64,000 bases of DNA from Diphasiastrum complanatum (taxonomy: Eukaryota > Streptophyta > Lycopodiopsida > Lycopodiales > Lycopodiaceae). Positions 43,776-55,790 of this stretch are shown here, in pieces. Every line of letters starts with the position of its first letter. Within the stretch, counting starts at the first letter, position 1. The stretch lies in the NCBI GenBank assembly GCA_029204225.1, contig CM055100.1, positions 29,629,149-29,693,148 on the forward strand, given 5' to 3'. A model generated the notes under the pieces. That model saw nothing but the letters and a program-made list of their open reading frames with translations. It searched no databases and had not been told where the DNA came from. The translations under genes and the position numbers were made by a program.

Positions 43776-46341
43776 GGTGGACTCAATAAAGCTAAAGATT
43801 GCTCATCTACGTTGCTATGTCGGGTAGTTATGCTCAATACACCTCATAGAGAGGAGGATAATGAAATTAGGTAGCAAACTTGATAATCATATATCCATCT
43901 CCAACTTAGATCAGAACATGATAGAACAATATGCAAAATATTGGGCCCAGCAAAGCTGGAAACCCCAAGCATTATCTGCACAGTGTTGTGCAAAACCAAT
44001 ATGAAGCCATTCATAGGCTTGTGTTCTAATGATGTTGATGTTTGCTAGATTTGTGTGTAGTCCCTCAATTTATGTCCATTCTTTGTGTGTAGATTTTCCA
44101 AACATGAAAGCCATGCACTTGAGAGTTGATTGCAGCTTTTTGGAGGTGAGCAGAGCACAAGAGGGTGAACTTATATTGGCTCTCCACTCTATCAACATGT
44201 ATTTTCATATTCCATTATCCATTTTCACACAGTTCTAAGTCAACAGGTGTTTGACTTTCTTGTTGAATGCTTTCAGATTGACGTCAGAAATGAAAAGAGA
44301 GCGAAGAGGTGCTGGTCATAAGGCATGGTATAATGCGCCCATGCCTATCATTAGTCAGCTCGTATACAAGGTATCTCTCCTTGATAAACTCATAGTTTAT
44401 GTCTGGGTATTTTGTTGCAAGTGTCATTTATTTTGTCTCTCGATATAATATAATTCTATATGAATATTAGGATGAGTTTATGAGGATGGTCGAGAATGGC
44501 GCTTCGAGGATAGATAGAGATAATTTGTCACTACATGAATGCCAACTTCAATATGAAGCCATTGTTAAGGTGCGTTCGATTCCTGTCCCGTATCATTTGG
44601 ATTCCTATAAGTCACAACATCTATTTAATTGTCGTTTAACTCCAGGCTGTGGAGAACACATTGACAAATAGGGGATATAAGCTGGCAGCAATTGCCAACC
44701 CTGCCAATGGCCAAGGTTTTTTTCACGTCATATACAATTTGGATTGGAGTTTAAAGGGTTTGGTGGTCACTGAGGACAAGCTCCAATTTATTGCTTCTTC
44801 TAGCATCGGCCCATTAAAGTAAGTACAATTTATTGCTTTTTCCAATTGTTTTTTGATTCCAACAAAGTTTTTCTAATTTATATATATGTTTGTGATTTCA
44901 GAAAGAAAGAAGTGGTTGCATGCCTAGCGGGTGACAAGCAGCAAAGGGATGCTCTTGGAATCCCTGCAGATAATAAAAACTTTCGTCGATATATAGCGAA
45001 AGAAACATATTGGTGGCAAATGACAGAGATGGCCAAGCGAATTGTTGCATGATTGTCAGCAGAGGAAGGCGATTCTTCTCTGCCAGATGGAGATGAGATT
45101 TTTTTTAAGAAGCAGCGAACAAATCACTTCCAACTCGCTTTTCCAAACATACAAAAAGACATGAAGAACTCAGCCACAGAAGACAAGCAGCCACAATTGC
45201 TTTCTTCTGCAAAGAGAATAGTGTATAGGTTTGGCACTAATAACATTTCTTGCAAATAATTTCATATTCTGTTTCCACATGTACTATACTCATTAAAAAT
45301 TTTCTTTCTTTCAGATGGCTACTCTCTCTAATTGAAGGCAGGGCCATATCTAGTTTACCAAGCGAGGTATCAGATTGGTTATTGTGGGATGGACCCCACT
45401 CCATGTACCCAGCTGATTGGACAGATAGAGATATATCGTCCTGGGAAAGAAAAAATTGCCCATGGTAGCTAGACTATCTAGAAGGGCATGTACATCCTTC
45501 TGAAAAGATAAAGTATGCCCAAAGGCAAGCTATACGCCAAGGCAAAAAGACCACTCCAGATCTTCCTCACCAAGGTTCAGCCTCAAAGACTCGAATGCTT
45601 AGATCTGATGTTAGAGGAGTGCCTCAGCTACTCTGAAAATTGGCAAGACATATGTGGCAGATCAAGGATGGTTCATAAGCACATGCGTCTCTGAGCAGTT
45701 TCCAATCATACACTCTATTGCTGAGGCATTTGGTTTCTCGCTCCATCGTTGCCTGAATGTGTTCAGTCAAGAAGGCTATGGTAGACAAGATCCAAAAGAA
45801 AAGGTATTGCCAAGATATTTTTGCATGGTTTATTTTAGTAGGCATTTGACACTTCACTAACACGAATAGTTCATAGGTGGTCCTTCTTCTCTTAGCCATG
45901 TATTATCGATCAGGGTGTTCCATTCCCACACTCCATAGGAGAGATGCCGATCGTTTGGATAAAAAAGCATTCTCCACGAAGGCAAATTATGTTACGGACT
46001 TGAATAGAGACACCTTAACATGCATCAATGGAGTGGTTTGTCGCGGTGGTGCTGAGAGGTCACCTAGCTTCTGCAGGTTCACTGAATTCTAACTTTTGAG
46101 TAGCATTACTACATATTGTGTTGAATAATCATCGTATGTTCTCTTTGCCTTGAAACATGATTTTGTTTGTTGCAAATATATAATTGAGTTGTTCACACGT
46201 CCAGGAGATCTGATGATAGACCTCTTTGCTGGGACAGGAAACATGGCAAAGGAGGCATCAAAGAGCAACAGACATTGTGTCGGTATTGAGGAAGATGAGG
46301 AGATGTACAACATTTTCTTGAAGAAGTTAGAAAACATCTAG
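43776..46341 (+). pseudogene. DNA N6-adenine/N4-cytosine methyltransferase-like gene, multi-exon
   Basis: Likely exons: 44091-44144 (FPNMKAMHLRVDCSFLE), 44278-44371, 44472-44570 (DEFMRMVENGASRIDRDNLS), 44647-44819 (NGQGFFHVIYNLDWSLKGLV), 44902 to about 45229, 45315 to about 45803, 45878-46078, and a last one about 46175-46341; an earlier exon from 43776 is possible. Most introns are GT-AG. The final exon holds the S-adenosylmethionine site: FTRPGDLMIDLFAGTGNMAK and HCVGIEEDEEMYNIF match motif I of amino-methyltransferases in which motif IV precedes motif I. The corresponding upstream block is LLWDGPHSMYPADWTD, so the catalytic DPPY would be DGPH. Then comes GWFISTCVSEQF..HSIAEAFGFSLHR. TGA (45050) and TAG (45466) in frame, a shift near 45635 and a missing last acceptor indicate decay. 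Substrate unknown; likely transposon-borne. Confidence 0.65.
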
Positions 46342-48940
46342 TATCTTCCACATACAATTTTGATTTTAGACCATAGTTTCCATCGACAAGTCTACAAAAC
46401 TATAAATATATATTGGCATGCTTAATATTTATGAACTTGTTTGTTGTTGGGGATAATCTTTAAGTTGTTATTTTAATTTTAATCAATATTTTAATTTTAT
46501 GCAATATTTTAAGTTTAATCTAAAATTGCTATGGGCAAGTATTAGTCTTAAAATTATTCAAAACCCTTATGTTCAAATGGTGCAATAGCTAATTTGATGG
46601 TCAATTATCATGATGACGCATCTAGCTTCAAATTTTTGACATGTAGACATTTTACAAGATGAAATTACAATATTTTTGGTGGCACAGTTACAAAAAAGTG
46701 TTTGATCTTTTAGTTTTTCAAACAGTTAGTAAGCCCTGTGCCCTTTGACATTCCAAACGATCAATCTATTAAGTAGAAAAACTCTTGGTACTCACCTGTT
46801 TTTTATACTCATCGTAAGTATTATGCGGAGAAGACACATTAATAATATACAACTGACATTGACCAATTTTCTGCTCAAAGTTGTTCATATTCACACCAGC
46901 TTTCCACCCAAAAGAGTACTGCAGGACTGCACTAGGACCTAATGCTGAAAACACATTGGTAATTGTTGTTTTTCTTGGCAACACAAGTCGTTTTCAGGCC
47001 TACACAGATCTATCCCACAAATTTACAACATATTGTAGCCTCAAAAGCATGGGGGCACCCCAAGGTCCCATTTTCGACAATTGAAGATACATTTTTTAAA
47101 ATGTAATGGTATTTTTTATCATCAATAACTAGAGGTCCTAATGAATTTATGGACGATGGAGATACTATGTTCTTCATGGAGGCACATGAGAGTCAAAAGC
47201 CTCAGGTATCGACCTTTCTCGAGTTCACTTGAAACAAGGTTAACTAGGAAAAGATGAGACTTATGAGAGATAGATAACTAGGTAATGTTGCTTTTTTATA
47301 TAGAGATATACTACGACTAGTATTGATAGTGAGGCAAGCAGGCACCCCATATTTGCACCAAGATATAGTACATGGTTCTTGATAAAGATGTATATATTGC
47401 AACATGCTACTTCCCACCCAAAACAACACCAAAAGTGTTGGATTCTCAATTCTAGATCCATTGCTAGCATTGTCATTGCCTCTGGGTGATCTTGATGCCC
47501 GAACTGTTGGATGTCAGATGATGTTCAAGATGTGCATGCTAACCCACTAGGTCTCCACGCACTTGTCAGAGAGGTGTTAGGTACCGTCAAGTTTTCGGCA
47601 AACAAGGATGGTCTATCCACCACACATGGCGAGTCTTTTTTGTAAATGGGTGAGTCTCCTCAGCAACTGGTCATTTGTAATGGCCTGTCCATTTGGCCTG
47701 CTTCAATTGATTTCACTACGAGACCATGCATCCACACCATGCTGTTTTGTTCCTTGTGCATCCCATTACACATTCAAATCCCCTCATGTTTCCATATACC
47801 ATACAACATTTCTCTCACAGTTATAGTCTTTCCTAATTACAACTCGCTTGACCACCCAAGCTAACTTCCATACAATTATTCTTCATCAAGCTTCCTCTCT
47901 CTCCTTTCAATCCAAGACATATATAAAGCAATATTTGGATCCCAATATTTTTTTTCTCACAATAAGTAGTATGCTGATGATTGTCACCGCTCACATCTCA
48001 ATGTCATCCAAGCCTTAAACCATAATCCATCCGGCAAAGAACTTATTTGTTGTTGTGCACCATCTTGTCAAAGCATCAAGCATTTTTCTAAAGCTTGGGC
48101 GAATGTTAAGCTTCAAGATTTGAGAAAAAAAAAAATTTGAATATGCATAAGCTTTTATGAGAGTAATCAAATTACCCCATTAATGCATTTACTTGTATGC
48201 TTACAGATTTCTTTGCTTGAAAGAACTGGTTGAGTCAATTGATTTGGACTTCCTATATTGGTAGAAATGGTTGGGCATATAGTCACAAAAGCATTCGGTA
48301 ATCAGTTGTATTGCATAGGTATTGTCAATCAACAAACACTTTAATTCAGCTCTCTTGGTACGAAAGATGTTTTACATCTAGACTACATGTCTTCATTTGC
48401 TTCATCTATATATAAATAATCACTGACTAGCCCAAAATTCGACCGCTTGTGAAACTCCAGGCAAACTAGGTAAATGAATTCCTCTTGAAATACCTTTAAT
48501 CTGATAACCATATCAGCATTAAAAAAAATATTGTGTTCCGAAAAGACCCTATGGGAAAGCCCAGATCACGTTCTAGAATGTGGCTGCATATACGGACAAG
48601 GGGTGTATGCAAGATGACTTTGTAGTGCCTTAACATTGATTCTCAATAAGCATTTGAAGTTCATTGAATACAAAAATTGGTACAAGATAATTGTCTTTTC
48701 CTAGAGACATGCTTATGCAAGCACACTATTTGAATGGAGATAAACTAGCCTCCATAATTAATATGGAAAAAGAACATATTTGTTCAAACTAGCTGATTTA
48801 AAAAAAAATGGCCAATGGGAATAAGCGAAGGTATATGTAACTGGCAATTAGAATAAAAGGTTCCACACTAGAGAAAGGCAAAAGTTTGACAATTCACATG
48901 CTGAAAAAATTGACTGATAGGCCAGTCTGTTGAGAACCAA
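46342..48940. other. AT-rich stretch, no gene
   Basis: Several 60-70 codon ORFs without domains; no repeats or motifs that could be supported. Confidence 0.4.
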
Positions 48941-48952
48941 CCTCCTTGTTTG

Positions 48953-49258
48953 CTACAATTGGAAGTAGAAGTTTAGGTATTGCCATGAAAAAGATAGTGC
49001 TTTTGTGGCAAATTTGTTCTCCTCAAATCCTGATGCATGAGAAACCAGTAGACCCTGCAACAAAATCTTATCCTTTTTTGGCAAGGAGGTAATGGACTCC
49101 GTCCTGCTGGAGTTGATTGCTAGATCCATTAACCTATACAAATTGGGGTCAAAGAAGTTTGATTCAAACACCAAAAAGCTCGCTTCGAACATGAAAAAGC
49201 TTGCCTCAAAAAGTCGCCAAAAATCATTCCCCATGGCCACGTGATCATCATTATTCAC
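48953..49258 (-). other. Short ORF with FEASF repeats, unknown
   Basis: A 101-codon minus-strand frame contains VAMGNDFWRLFEASFFMFEA, a near-duplicated peptide. A related short reading (ATGCDFMASFLGE) occurs on the minus strand near 57290-57180 with similar flanking words (AAGCTCGCC, GTGGCCA). Possibly a small dispersed repeat rather than a gene. Confidence 0.25.
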
Positions 49259-49439
49259 ACGTATGTACGCTCACATATCAAAACAGATAATGTTTCTCCT
49301 TAATTTATTTATTTATTTTTTTCACAAACGGTCTTCCGTCATTAAAGATCGATCTGTCAAATTATAGTTTCAAACATTGAGCCATGCACATCCTCCATAA
49401 ATGGAAGTGACAGATGTCAAGTCACCATGCCACGTCATA

Positions 49440-50003
49440 TCATGCATGTATGTTTTTTAAAGATGCAAATTTTTTATGAATATCTTAGTTGCTTGTGTTA
49501 ACTTTATTGATTTTTGCTCAATTGATGTACTCATGTATACATAGCACTCAAAAACCTTTCTGATTTCAAATCTAAATATCTCAGCATTCTTGAAACTTAT
49601 CTCTAGAGTCCAAACACTATTTTAGCATTCTTGAAACTTATCTCTAGAGTCCAAACACTATATTGTTTACTTTAGTTAATGGGTCTTGATTGAAATATAT
49701 TGAATTATTAATGATATATTATGGGGTTTCTTTAGCTCTTTCTTTCTCTACTACTAGAGTCCAAACACTATATTGTTTACTTCTGTTAATGGGTCTTGAT
49801 TGAAATATATTGAATTATTAATGATATATTATGGGGTTTCTTTAGCTCTTTCTTTCTCTACTACTTGCATCAGATCAAGCAATGAATTATTTCTAGAGAT
49901 GTTAGGATACTATTATGCAAGTTATTGAAGATAAAGACTGCTACACAATCAAATCAATAAAGCTTTACATGTGTTTAGTTCATTGTTACTCAAATCAATT
50001 ATA
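49440..50003 (-). repeat. Dispersed repeat, copy B, distal part
   Basis: Reverse complement of 12868-13343, highly similar by eye. Relative to copy A it carries an extra tandem duplication of 110 bp (49644-49753 and 49754-49863) and shares with A a 41-bp duplication (49583 and 49624, AGCATTCTTGAAACTTATCT). Confidence 0.85.
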
Positions 50004-51726
50004 AGAAATACACATTAAAGATAATTTATGGCCTCTTAGTTTTTCCATTGGAGCTTCTATTGGGAATTTCATCTGATAATTTTTCAAAGTCTCTTGGGTT
50101 ACAGATCATATTTTCTTCTCAAGTGCCTTTAGAAAAAATTCACTCTTTTTCTTTGAGAAAAGAGATTTTTTTATGCTCCATCAAAATACATCATATCAAA
50201 CTAATAATTTGATTCCCTTGTCATGAGAGAGACCGCCACTGTCTTGGCTCTTTCTTGGATACAATGAGAAATGATGATGAGGGACTTGTACCTCTATTTC
50301 TGTATATAGATTTGTTATAATCAAATTTTGAAAATAATCCATGTTGTTCTTCATGCTAAAGTAAACCATGAAATGCAATATCTCAAAAAAGAAAATACTT
50401 TTAAGGTGCTTATGGATTTTTAATTGATCTTGGTTGTCATCTCCTATGGTGGAGAAGTGGGTCCTTTTGTTTATGATTCTTCATGTCGTTATGAAAGTCC
50501 ATGGGGTCTTAAACTGAACTCTTTTGTGCAATCAATTAATCATTTCTCATGTTGAGTAACTTATCCAATTGGCTTGTTACATTTCATGTACTTTATCCAA
50601 TATGCTTGCTACAATTCACCAAGGTCATGACATGAGGTTTTGAATGGTCTTGTGATTACCTTTGCTTAGATCTCCTAGTTATATGATCTTAAGTATTTTC
50701 TTAAATTTTGATAAGTGGAGATGTTTTTCCCCATCTTGTAATGTTCCACACATGTGGTATTTTTGGCATCTTTGGATTATTGTAAATATGATGATTTTCA
50801 TATTTGATTTTTGACAGCTCACTAGCCATCATGCAAGTCAATCATTTAGTGACTTTTTTCTTTATCTACATTTTTTTTATGCACCACTTTTAGGTGATAA
50901 TTTTCTCTGTGGAGAATTGGAAATGAAGTCCATATTTCTTGGTAGCAACAAGATCACATGGGTGATAGTGGCATAACTTGACAAACATAATAATGTCAAC
51001 TACAAGAGAATGATAACACAAAGTCCTTCATTTTTGTTCAGTTGATTAGGTGATTCACTTTTATGCTTGTTCTTTTTTTCTTTTTTGTTTTGATGCATTT
51101 TCCACCATTGTTATCTCAAGCTTCTCATCCAAGGACATCACTAGCATCACTCACACTACCTTTCTCCTTCCAATTTTTGACCACATGTAAGTTTGAATAT
51201 AGAGTCAATATTGAGGTTGTACCAAAGTCATGGAATATACACATTGTTTTACTCTGATTGTGAATGATACACTAAGTTACAACTTTTCTTCCCTTTGTGG
51301 AGATTCCACGTGCTCAAAAAGATTTGGTGAAAGCATGTAATAGGCTAACATCTTAATGTAAAAACTTTTAATTCAATCATCAACATTATATTTATAATTA
51401 TAGAAACATGAATGGGTGCACTGGAGAGCATTCTATGATGTGTTGAACCACTTGTGGAATATGATGGAACCTAATCTTTAAATTACCATGTTCAATTATT
51501 TTGTATTAAATCCTTGGAAACAAGCCTCTAGTTCCAACCATATTGTTCATGTAGGTACATACATTGAAAGAATCTTGTAAATGTTCCAAGAGGGAAGAAA
51601 CCACTTGCATGTAAGTGGATTTATAGAAACATGTTTAAAGTACTAAATTCACACATATACATTAAAGTTATTTCTCACATTTTACATTATTATTGATACT
51701 TTGCATATGTGTTAGATGGAATTTTG
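50004..51726. other. Left part of a 5.4-kb insertion in copy B, no gene
   Basis: AT-rich, only short ORFs. Its status as an insertion follows from the split of the copy-B repeat. Confidence 0.4.
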
Positions 51727-52385
51727 TGAGAGCCAAGACTAAGATCCCCACCTATTGGACCCACAACACATGTGATACCATTATTTTAGAAATTACATGA
51801 TTGTTGTAGTCACCGTGATATTTTAGATATAAAGTGTTTTGAATGCTCCCAACACTATGTCCATGCTACACAACAAGACTAACATTACATTTTTATACAA
51901 GCAATGACTCTACTCAAGCATATGTCATTGTCCCAATGTCTAAATATGTATGGCTTCTTTTTTATAGTGTCTAGACATGTGTTTCCAAATTCATGCAACA
52001 CTCTAAGATTGGGTAGCTATTTTTGTGAATTTCCCATATTTACATTGCTCATGGTCCATCCTAATCACTTTTATGTTAGACCCTTGTACTCTTGAATTGA
52101 GCACTTAGGTACTATGAGATAATGTGGGATCCAAGACTAGAACTCCTAACTTAATGGATGCACAACATGTGTGATCACCATTATTCAAATAATCAGTTAT
52201 GCTATTTAGTAATTGTATAAAAGTCCATATTCTTAAACTTGTGCTCTTGAAACAAGTGGTGATGTGAGAAAAATTGCAAGATTGAAGGCTTGATCTCCTA
52301 ACTTATTGGACCCACAACCGATGTAATAACCATAACTCGGAAACCCACATGGGGATTGCAATTTTGTGGCATATTACATGTTGTG
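51727..52385. repeat. Three diverged copies of a 90-bp sequence
   Basis: Copies near 51730, 52122 and 52280 share GG(A)TC or AGATC..CCTA, (TAT)TGGACCCACAAC, ATGTGAT.ACCATTATT and a following AAAT..ATG. They look like a decayed repeat family, with no coding meaning. Confidence 0.6.
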
Positions 52386-52639
52386 TTTTTATTAACATTA
52401 CGACTTTCTTCCATAATTTCCAGGTTAGTCAAAATAGTTGACAATATCATTTCACGTAGCTCTATCTCTACACTATCATTGCATGAAATATCCTAAATCT
52501 TTGTCACTTGTAAAGCTTAAAGTGTGCTAATGAGCTTGATATATTACCCTCCATGGATATTAATAGAACAAATGTTTTCTAGAAAAAATAGTATCAATTT
52601 AAAAGATGTGATTTTGAAATAAGCAAAAGAATTCCATCT

Positions 52640-53345
52640 ATGTCCAAATTTTTTGTTTTGACATCCAATTCAAACACTACAAGAATTGCCACAATTTTCG
52701 ATGGGATTTCTGACGTGAAATTGTGTTTTAATTTTTTCTTCAATCGGTGCGGACATCGAAAAATGCATCGCAATAGGGTCGTTGGAATCCGTCGAAATCC
52801 GATGACAAGCCCAAAACCAACAACCGGCCGGTAAAACAATTCTCGGAAAACATGCCACGTGGACGTCGACGGATTCCGAAGGCCCGAGCACATGGACATC
52901 GAATTTCGATGACCCGGCCACATGGAGTCAGAATTTGACGTCCACCTGACAAAAAAAAAAACAATTCTCGTAAAAATAATTCTCAAAAAACATGCCACAT
53001 GGACGTTGGATTTGGACGTCCATTTCGCAAAAAAAAGAAAACGAAAAAAAAAAAATTCCTATTTTTTTTCCAGTGGACGTGGGATTCTAATGGCCCGGCC
53101 ACATGGAGTTGGAATCTGACGTCCACATGGCAAAAAAAAAACAATTCTTGTAAAAATAATTCTCGGAAAACATGCCACATGGATGTCGAAATCCGACATC
53201 CACGTGGCAAAAAACCGAAAAAAAAATTTCTCGTTTTTTATTTTTTCAGGTGGACGGTGGATTCCGACGACCTGACCACATGGCCGTCAAAATTCAATAA
53301 AAAAAAATTGTTATTTTTCTTTTGCCACATGGTCGTTGGTATCCG
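52640..53345. repeat. Tandem array with GTCGGA-type and CCACATGG motifs
   Basis: Units of about 175-190 bp repeat GGCCCGGCCACATGGAGT, GAATxTGACGTCCAC, AAAAAAAACAATTCT, GTAAAAATAATTCTC and AACATGCCACATGGA. At least two full copies (about 52905 and 53085) and partial ones lie on both sides. ORFs here repeat the same peptides and are artefacts. Confidence 0.8.
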
Positions 53346-53924
53346 ACAAAAAAAAAATTCCTTCAAAATCTGACGGATTTTAAATGTGTCAAGATTTTGA
53401 CACTGTTGAAAAATAGAAAAGATCTAAAATTTCATGATACGAACTCTTACAAACCGATTCCATATTACGAACTCTTACGTCAGTGTGGATATTATGACAA
53501 GAACTGCAAACATACTCCGATTGACAAGAAGTGCATACGAAAAATAAATGATTACAAAAATGACATAGATGAAACAAGCTGCAAATAGATAAAGCCATAT
53601 CTTTTTGTGAGTGCATATGCATGTAGCCGGAAAGCGAAGAAGTGCTAGTCATGAATGCTTCAATTGATTCTACTATGTTTGCCACTTTGCTTCTGCCCTT
53701 TGTCAAGTAATGAGATAGACAATCGATCACTCAGGTAAACAGATGTTGTAGGGTTTGTAGATCACCAGAAAACCCTGACAAAGGGCCACAAGTAGATGTC
53801 ATACTTCACAGGTCTGAAAACATAGGCACAGATGGTGCATTGGCCATAGGTAGATATCTCAGAAGGCCGCAGATTTGAAACTTACGTAGGTAGGGCGGAT
53901 AGGGCCAAAAATGAGCTCACATAC
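53346..53924. other. No gene recognised
   Basis: An 88-codon plus ORF (53322-53588) and a 113-codon minus ORF (53730-53389) overlap; neither shows a recognisable domain. Confidence 0.35.
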
Positions 53925-54420
53925 AAGGTTTACAATTAGGTAGAATGCCACAAAATGCAAGGTTCATGTTACAGCATAAGAGTGCTTAAAATCTAAACCC
54001 TAAAATGTACAAAGAACATAACATTACATCAAACTTTTTTATTTATATTTTTGTTGCTCTCCATATTTTCTCTTCCTTTCTCAAAAAAAAAAGAGAACAA
54101 AGTTTATGATGCTCACCAGAGTGCTCCGACCTTGAACCTTGAAACGTATAAAAAATATTATATTGACTTAATCTTTTCATTCTCTATCTATCTCTCTTCA
54201 AGCACATGTGGGTATCATTCAAGCCTCCACAAAAAGATGAAAGTGTCATGACAGTACTATGTGTGAAAATAAAGAAGGTTCATGCTACACATAAGTGCTT
54301 AAAATCTAAACCCTAAAATTTAGAAAGAACATAACATTAAATCAAACTCTTCTATCTATGTTTTTCTTGCTCTCTATGTCTCCCACACAGATCCTTCTCT
54401 TCCTCTCTCACTCTCTCATG
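53925..54420. repeat. Direct repeat of about 130 bp
   Basis: Copies about 53958-54075 and 54279-54405 share GCTTAAAATCTAAACCCTAA, AGAACATAACATTA and ATCAAAC followed by CTTGCTCT or GTTGCTCT and TTCTCTTCCT. Confidence 0.8.
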
Positions 54421-54659
54421 ATCATAAATCATTAAGACACCTATTTGGGTACACAAAATATACAATACAAGGAAGATAGTGTACAAGAAAAAGTTACAAA
54501 GAAAGAAATCTTAATTGCACATAACAAAACAAAAGAATTGTACTTGGAATGAGACAAATGGAATTGATAGAGTTGAGAAGAAGTGCCAAAAGCCGATCTC
54601 CAACAATCTTCTACAAAAATAAAGAATAAGAAAACTCTAAAAAAATGACACGGGTTTGA

Positions 54660-54985
54660 GAATTAAGTCACGGACGTCGAATTCCGACATCTGTATTATC
54701 TGTTGGATTCCAACTTCCGCTTTATGCTTCTTCTTTTTTTATGCATGGACAGGTGACGTCATCAATTAAAAAGTTGCAGTGTCTTGGAAATGGGATGTCG
54801 GATCTCAATATATATATATTGTCCATCAGAATCTAACATCCGTAAAAATTTTCGGCAAAGTTTTTTTTTCTGTCGGATTCCGACATATTATTATGTCGGA
54901 CTCCGATGGATTATGATTTTTTTTTTAATTCGTCAAAATCTTGTGTCGGAAATCGCGCATTCTGTTGTTGAGATGTTTTGTGAAA
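54660..54985. repeat. GTCGGA repeat block related to 11330-11650
   Basis: Contains TCGAATTCCGACATCTG, GTCGGATTCCGACATATTAT and GTCGGACTCCGATGGATTAT. The last 100 bp align in the same orientation with 11565-11650. Confidence 0.65.
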
Positions 54986-55439
54986 GAAAAGTAAAATTAG
55001 TACTATAAATGGATTCATTCGACCCACAAGAGTGAATGGTTCCATTACTATCAACAATTCTATCACCAAATGCAAACTAGAATTGATCCTACCTTGATAT
55101 GTAAGCTAAAGCAAAGTATAAATGATAAGGAAGCTTCATACGTGTGAAACACACCCTGATATATAAACAATGACCAGAGAGCAAATTTCTAGCACTAATC
55201 AAAGCATTGGATCCACTAAAATGCTTGCAAAAGAGATAGACTAGCTTGATGCAAAATCCTCAAAATCTCTTGAAATTGTTTTTTAAATTGGAGTGGGATA
55301 TATACAAAAAGATTGAGGCTTTGACGAACCTAAACTATTTCATACTTGTGAGATAGTACATCCACTTTTCCGGCCCCTAAATTATCATACAAATCTATGG
55401 CCGTCCAATCAAATTGTATCTCTTGAAAAAAGCTAGAAT
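54986..55439. other. Right end of the 5.4-kb insertion, no gene
   Basis: AT-rich, no ORF of interest. Confidence 0.4.
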
Positions 55440-55790
55440 CTAGGCAATTTGCTTCTAATTTCAAAAACTTGACTTTTTGCCTTAGTGGTTCTTGGCATTA
55501 TGTAGAATTTAATATATGGCTATTATTTACATGTGGGAGCAAGCAAAACAAATTTGGAATGACATTATGTACATAAGTTTGGCCTGAAGCAAGCTATATT
55601 ATGCCATATTTATGACACTCAGAAAATAGCTTGATTAAACTATGACAAACTATAAATAATTTCAAGGGCTGATTATAGCTTAACAAACACATTATTTGCA
55701 GGTACAAAAGTTTGAAAATTAGCTAATAAAACTGATGATGATGGATCCAATACTCGAAGATATACTCCAAAACATAAAAAATAGCCAAGC
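55440..55790 (-). repeat. Dispersed repeat, copy B, proximal part
   Basis: Reverse complement of 12190-12235 plus 12545-12856, for example AGAAGCAAATT, CACTAAGGCAAAAAGTCAAG and GTTTTGGAGTATATCTTCGA. Confidence 0.85.

Noticed and set aside
48953-49258. FEASF ORF as a genuine gene
   Set aside because: Short, partly self-repetitive, and a related word set near 57.2 kb suggests a dispersed repeat; kept only as a low-confidence entry.
52594-53373. Several ORFs over the 52.6-53.4 kb array
   Set aside because: They repeat the same peptides in several frames because of the tandem DNA repeat; no domain is visible.
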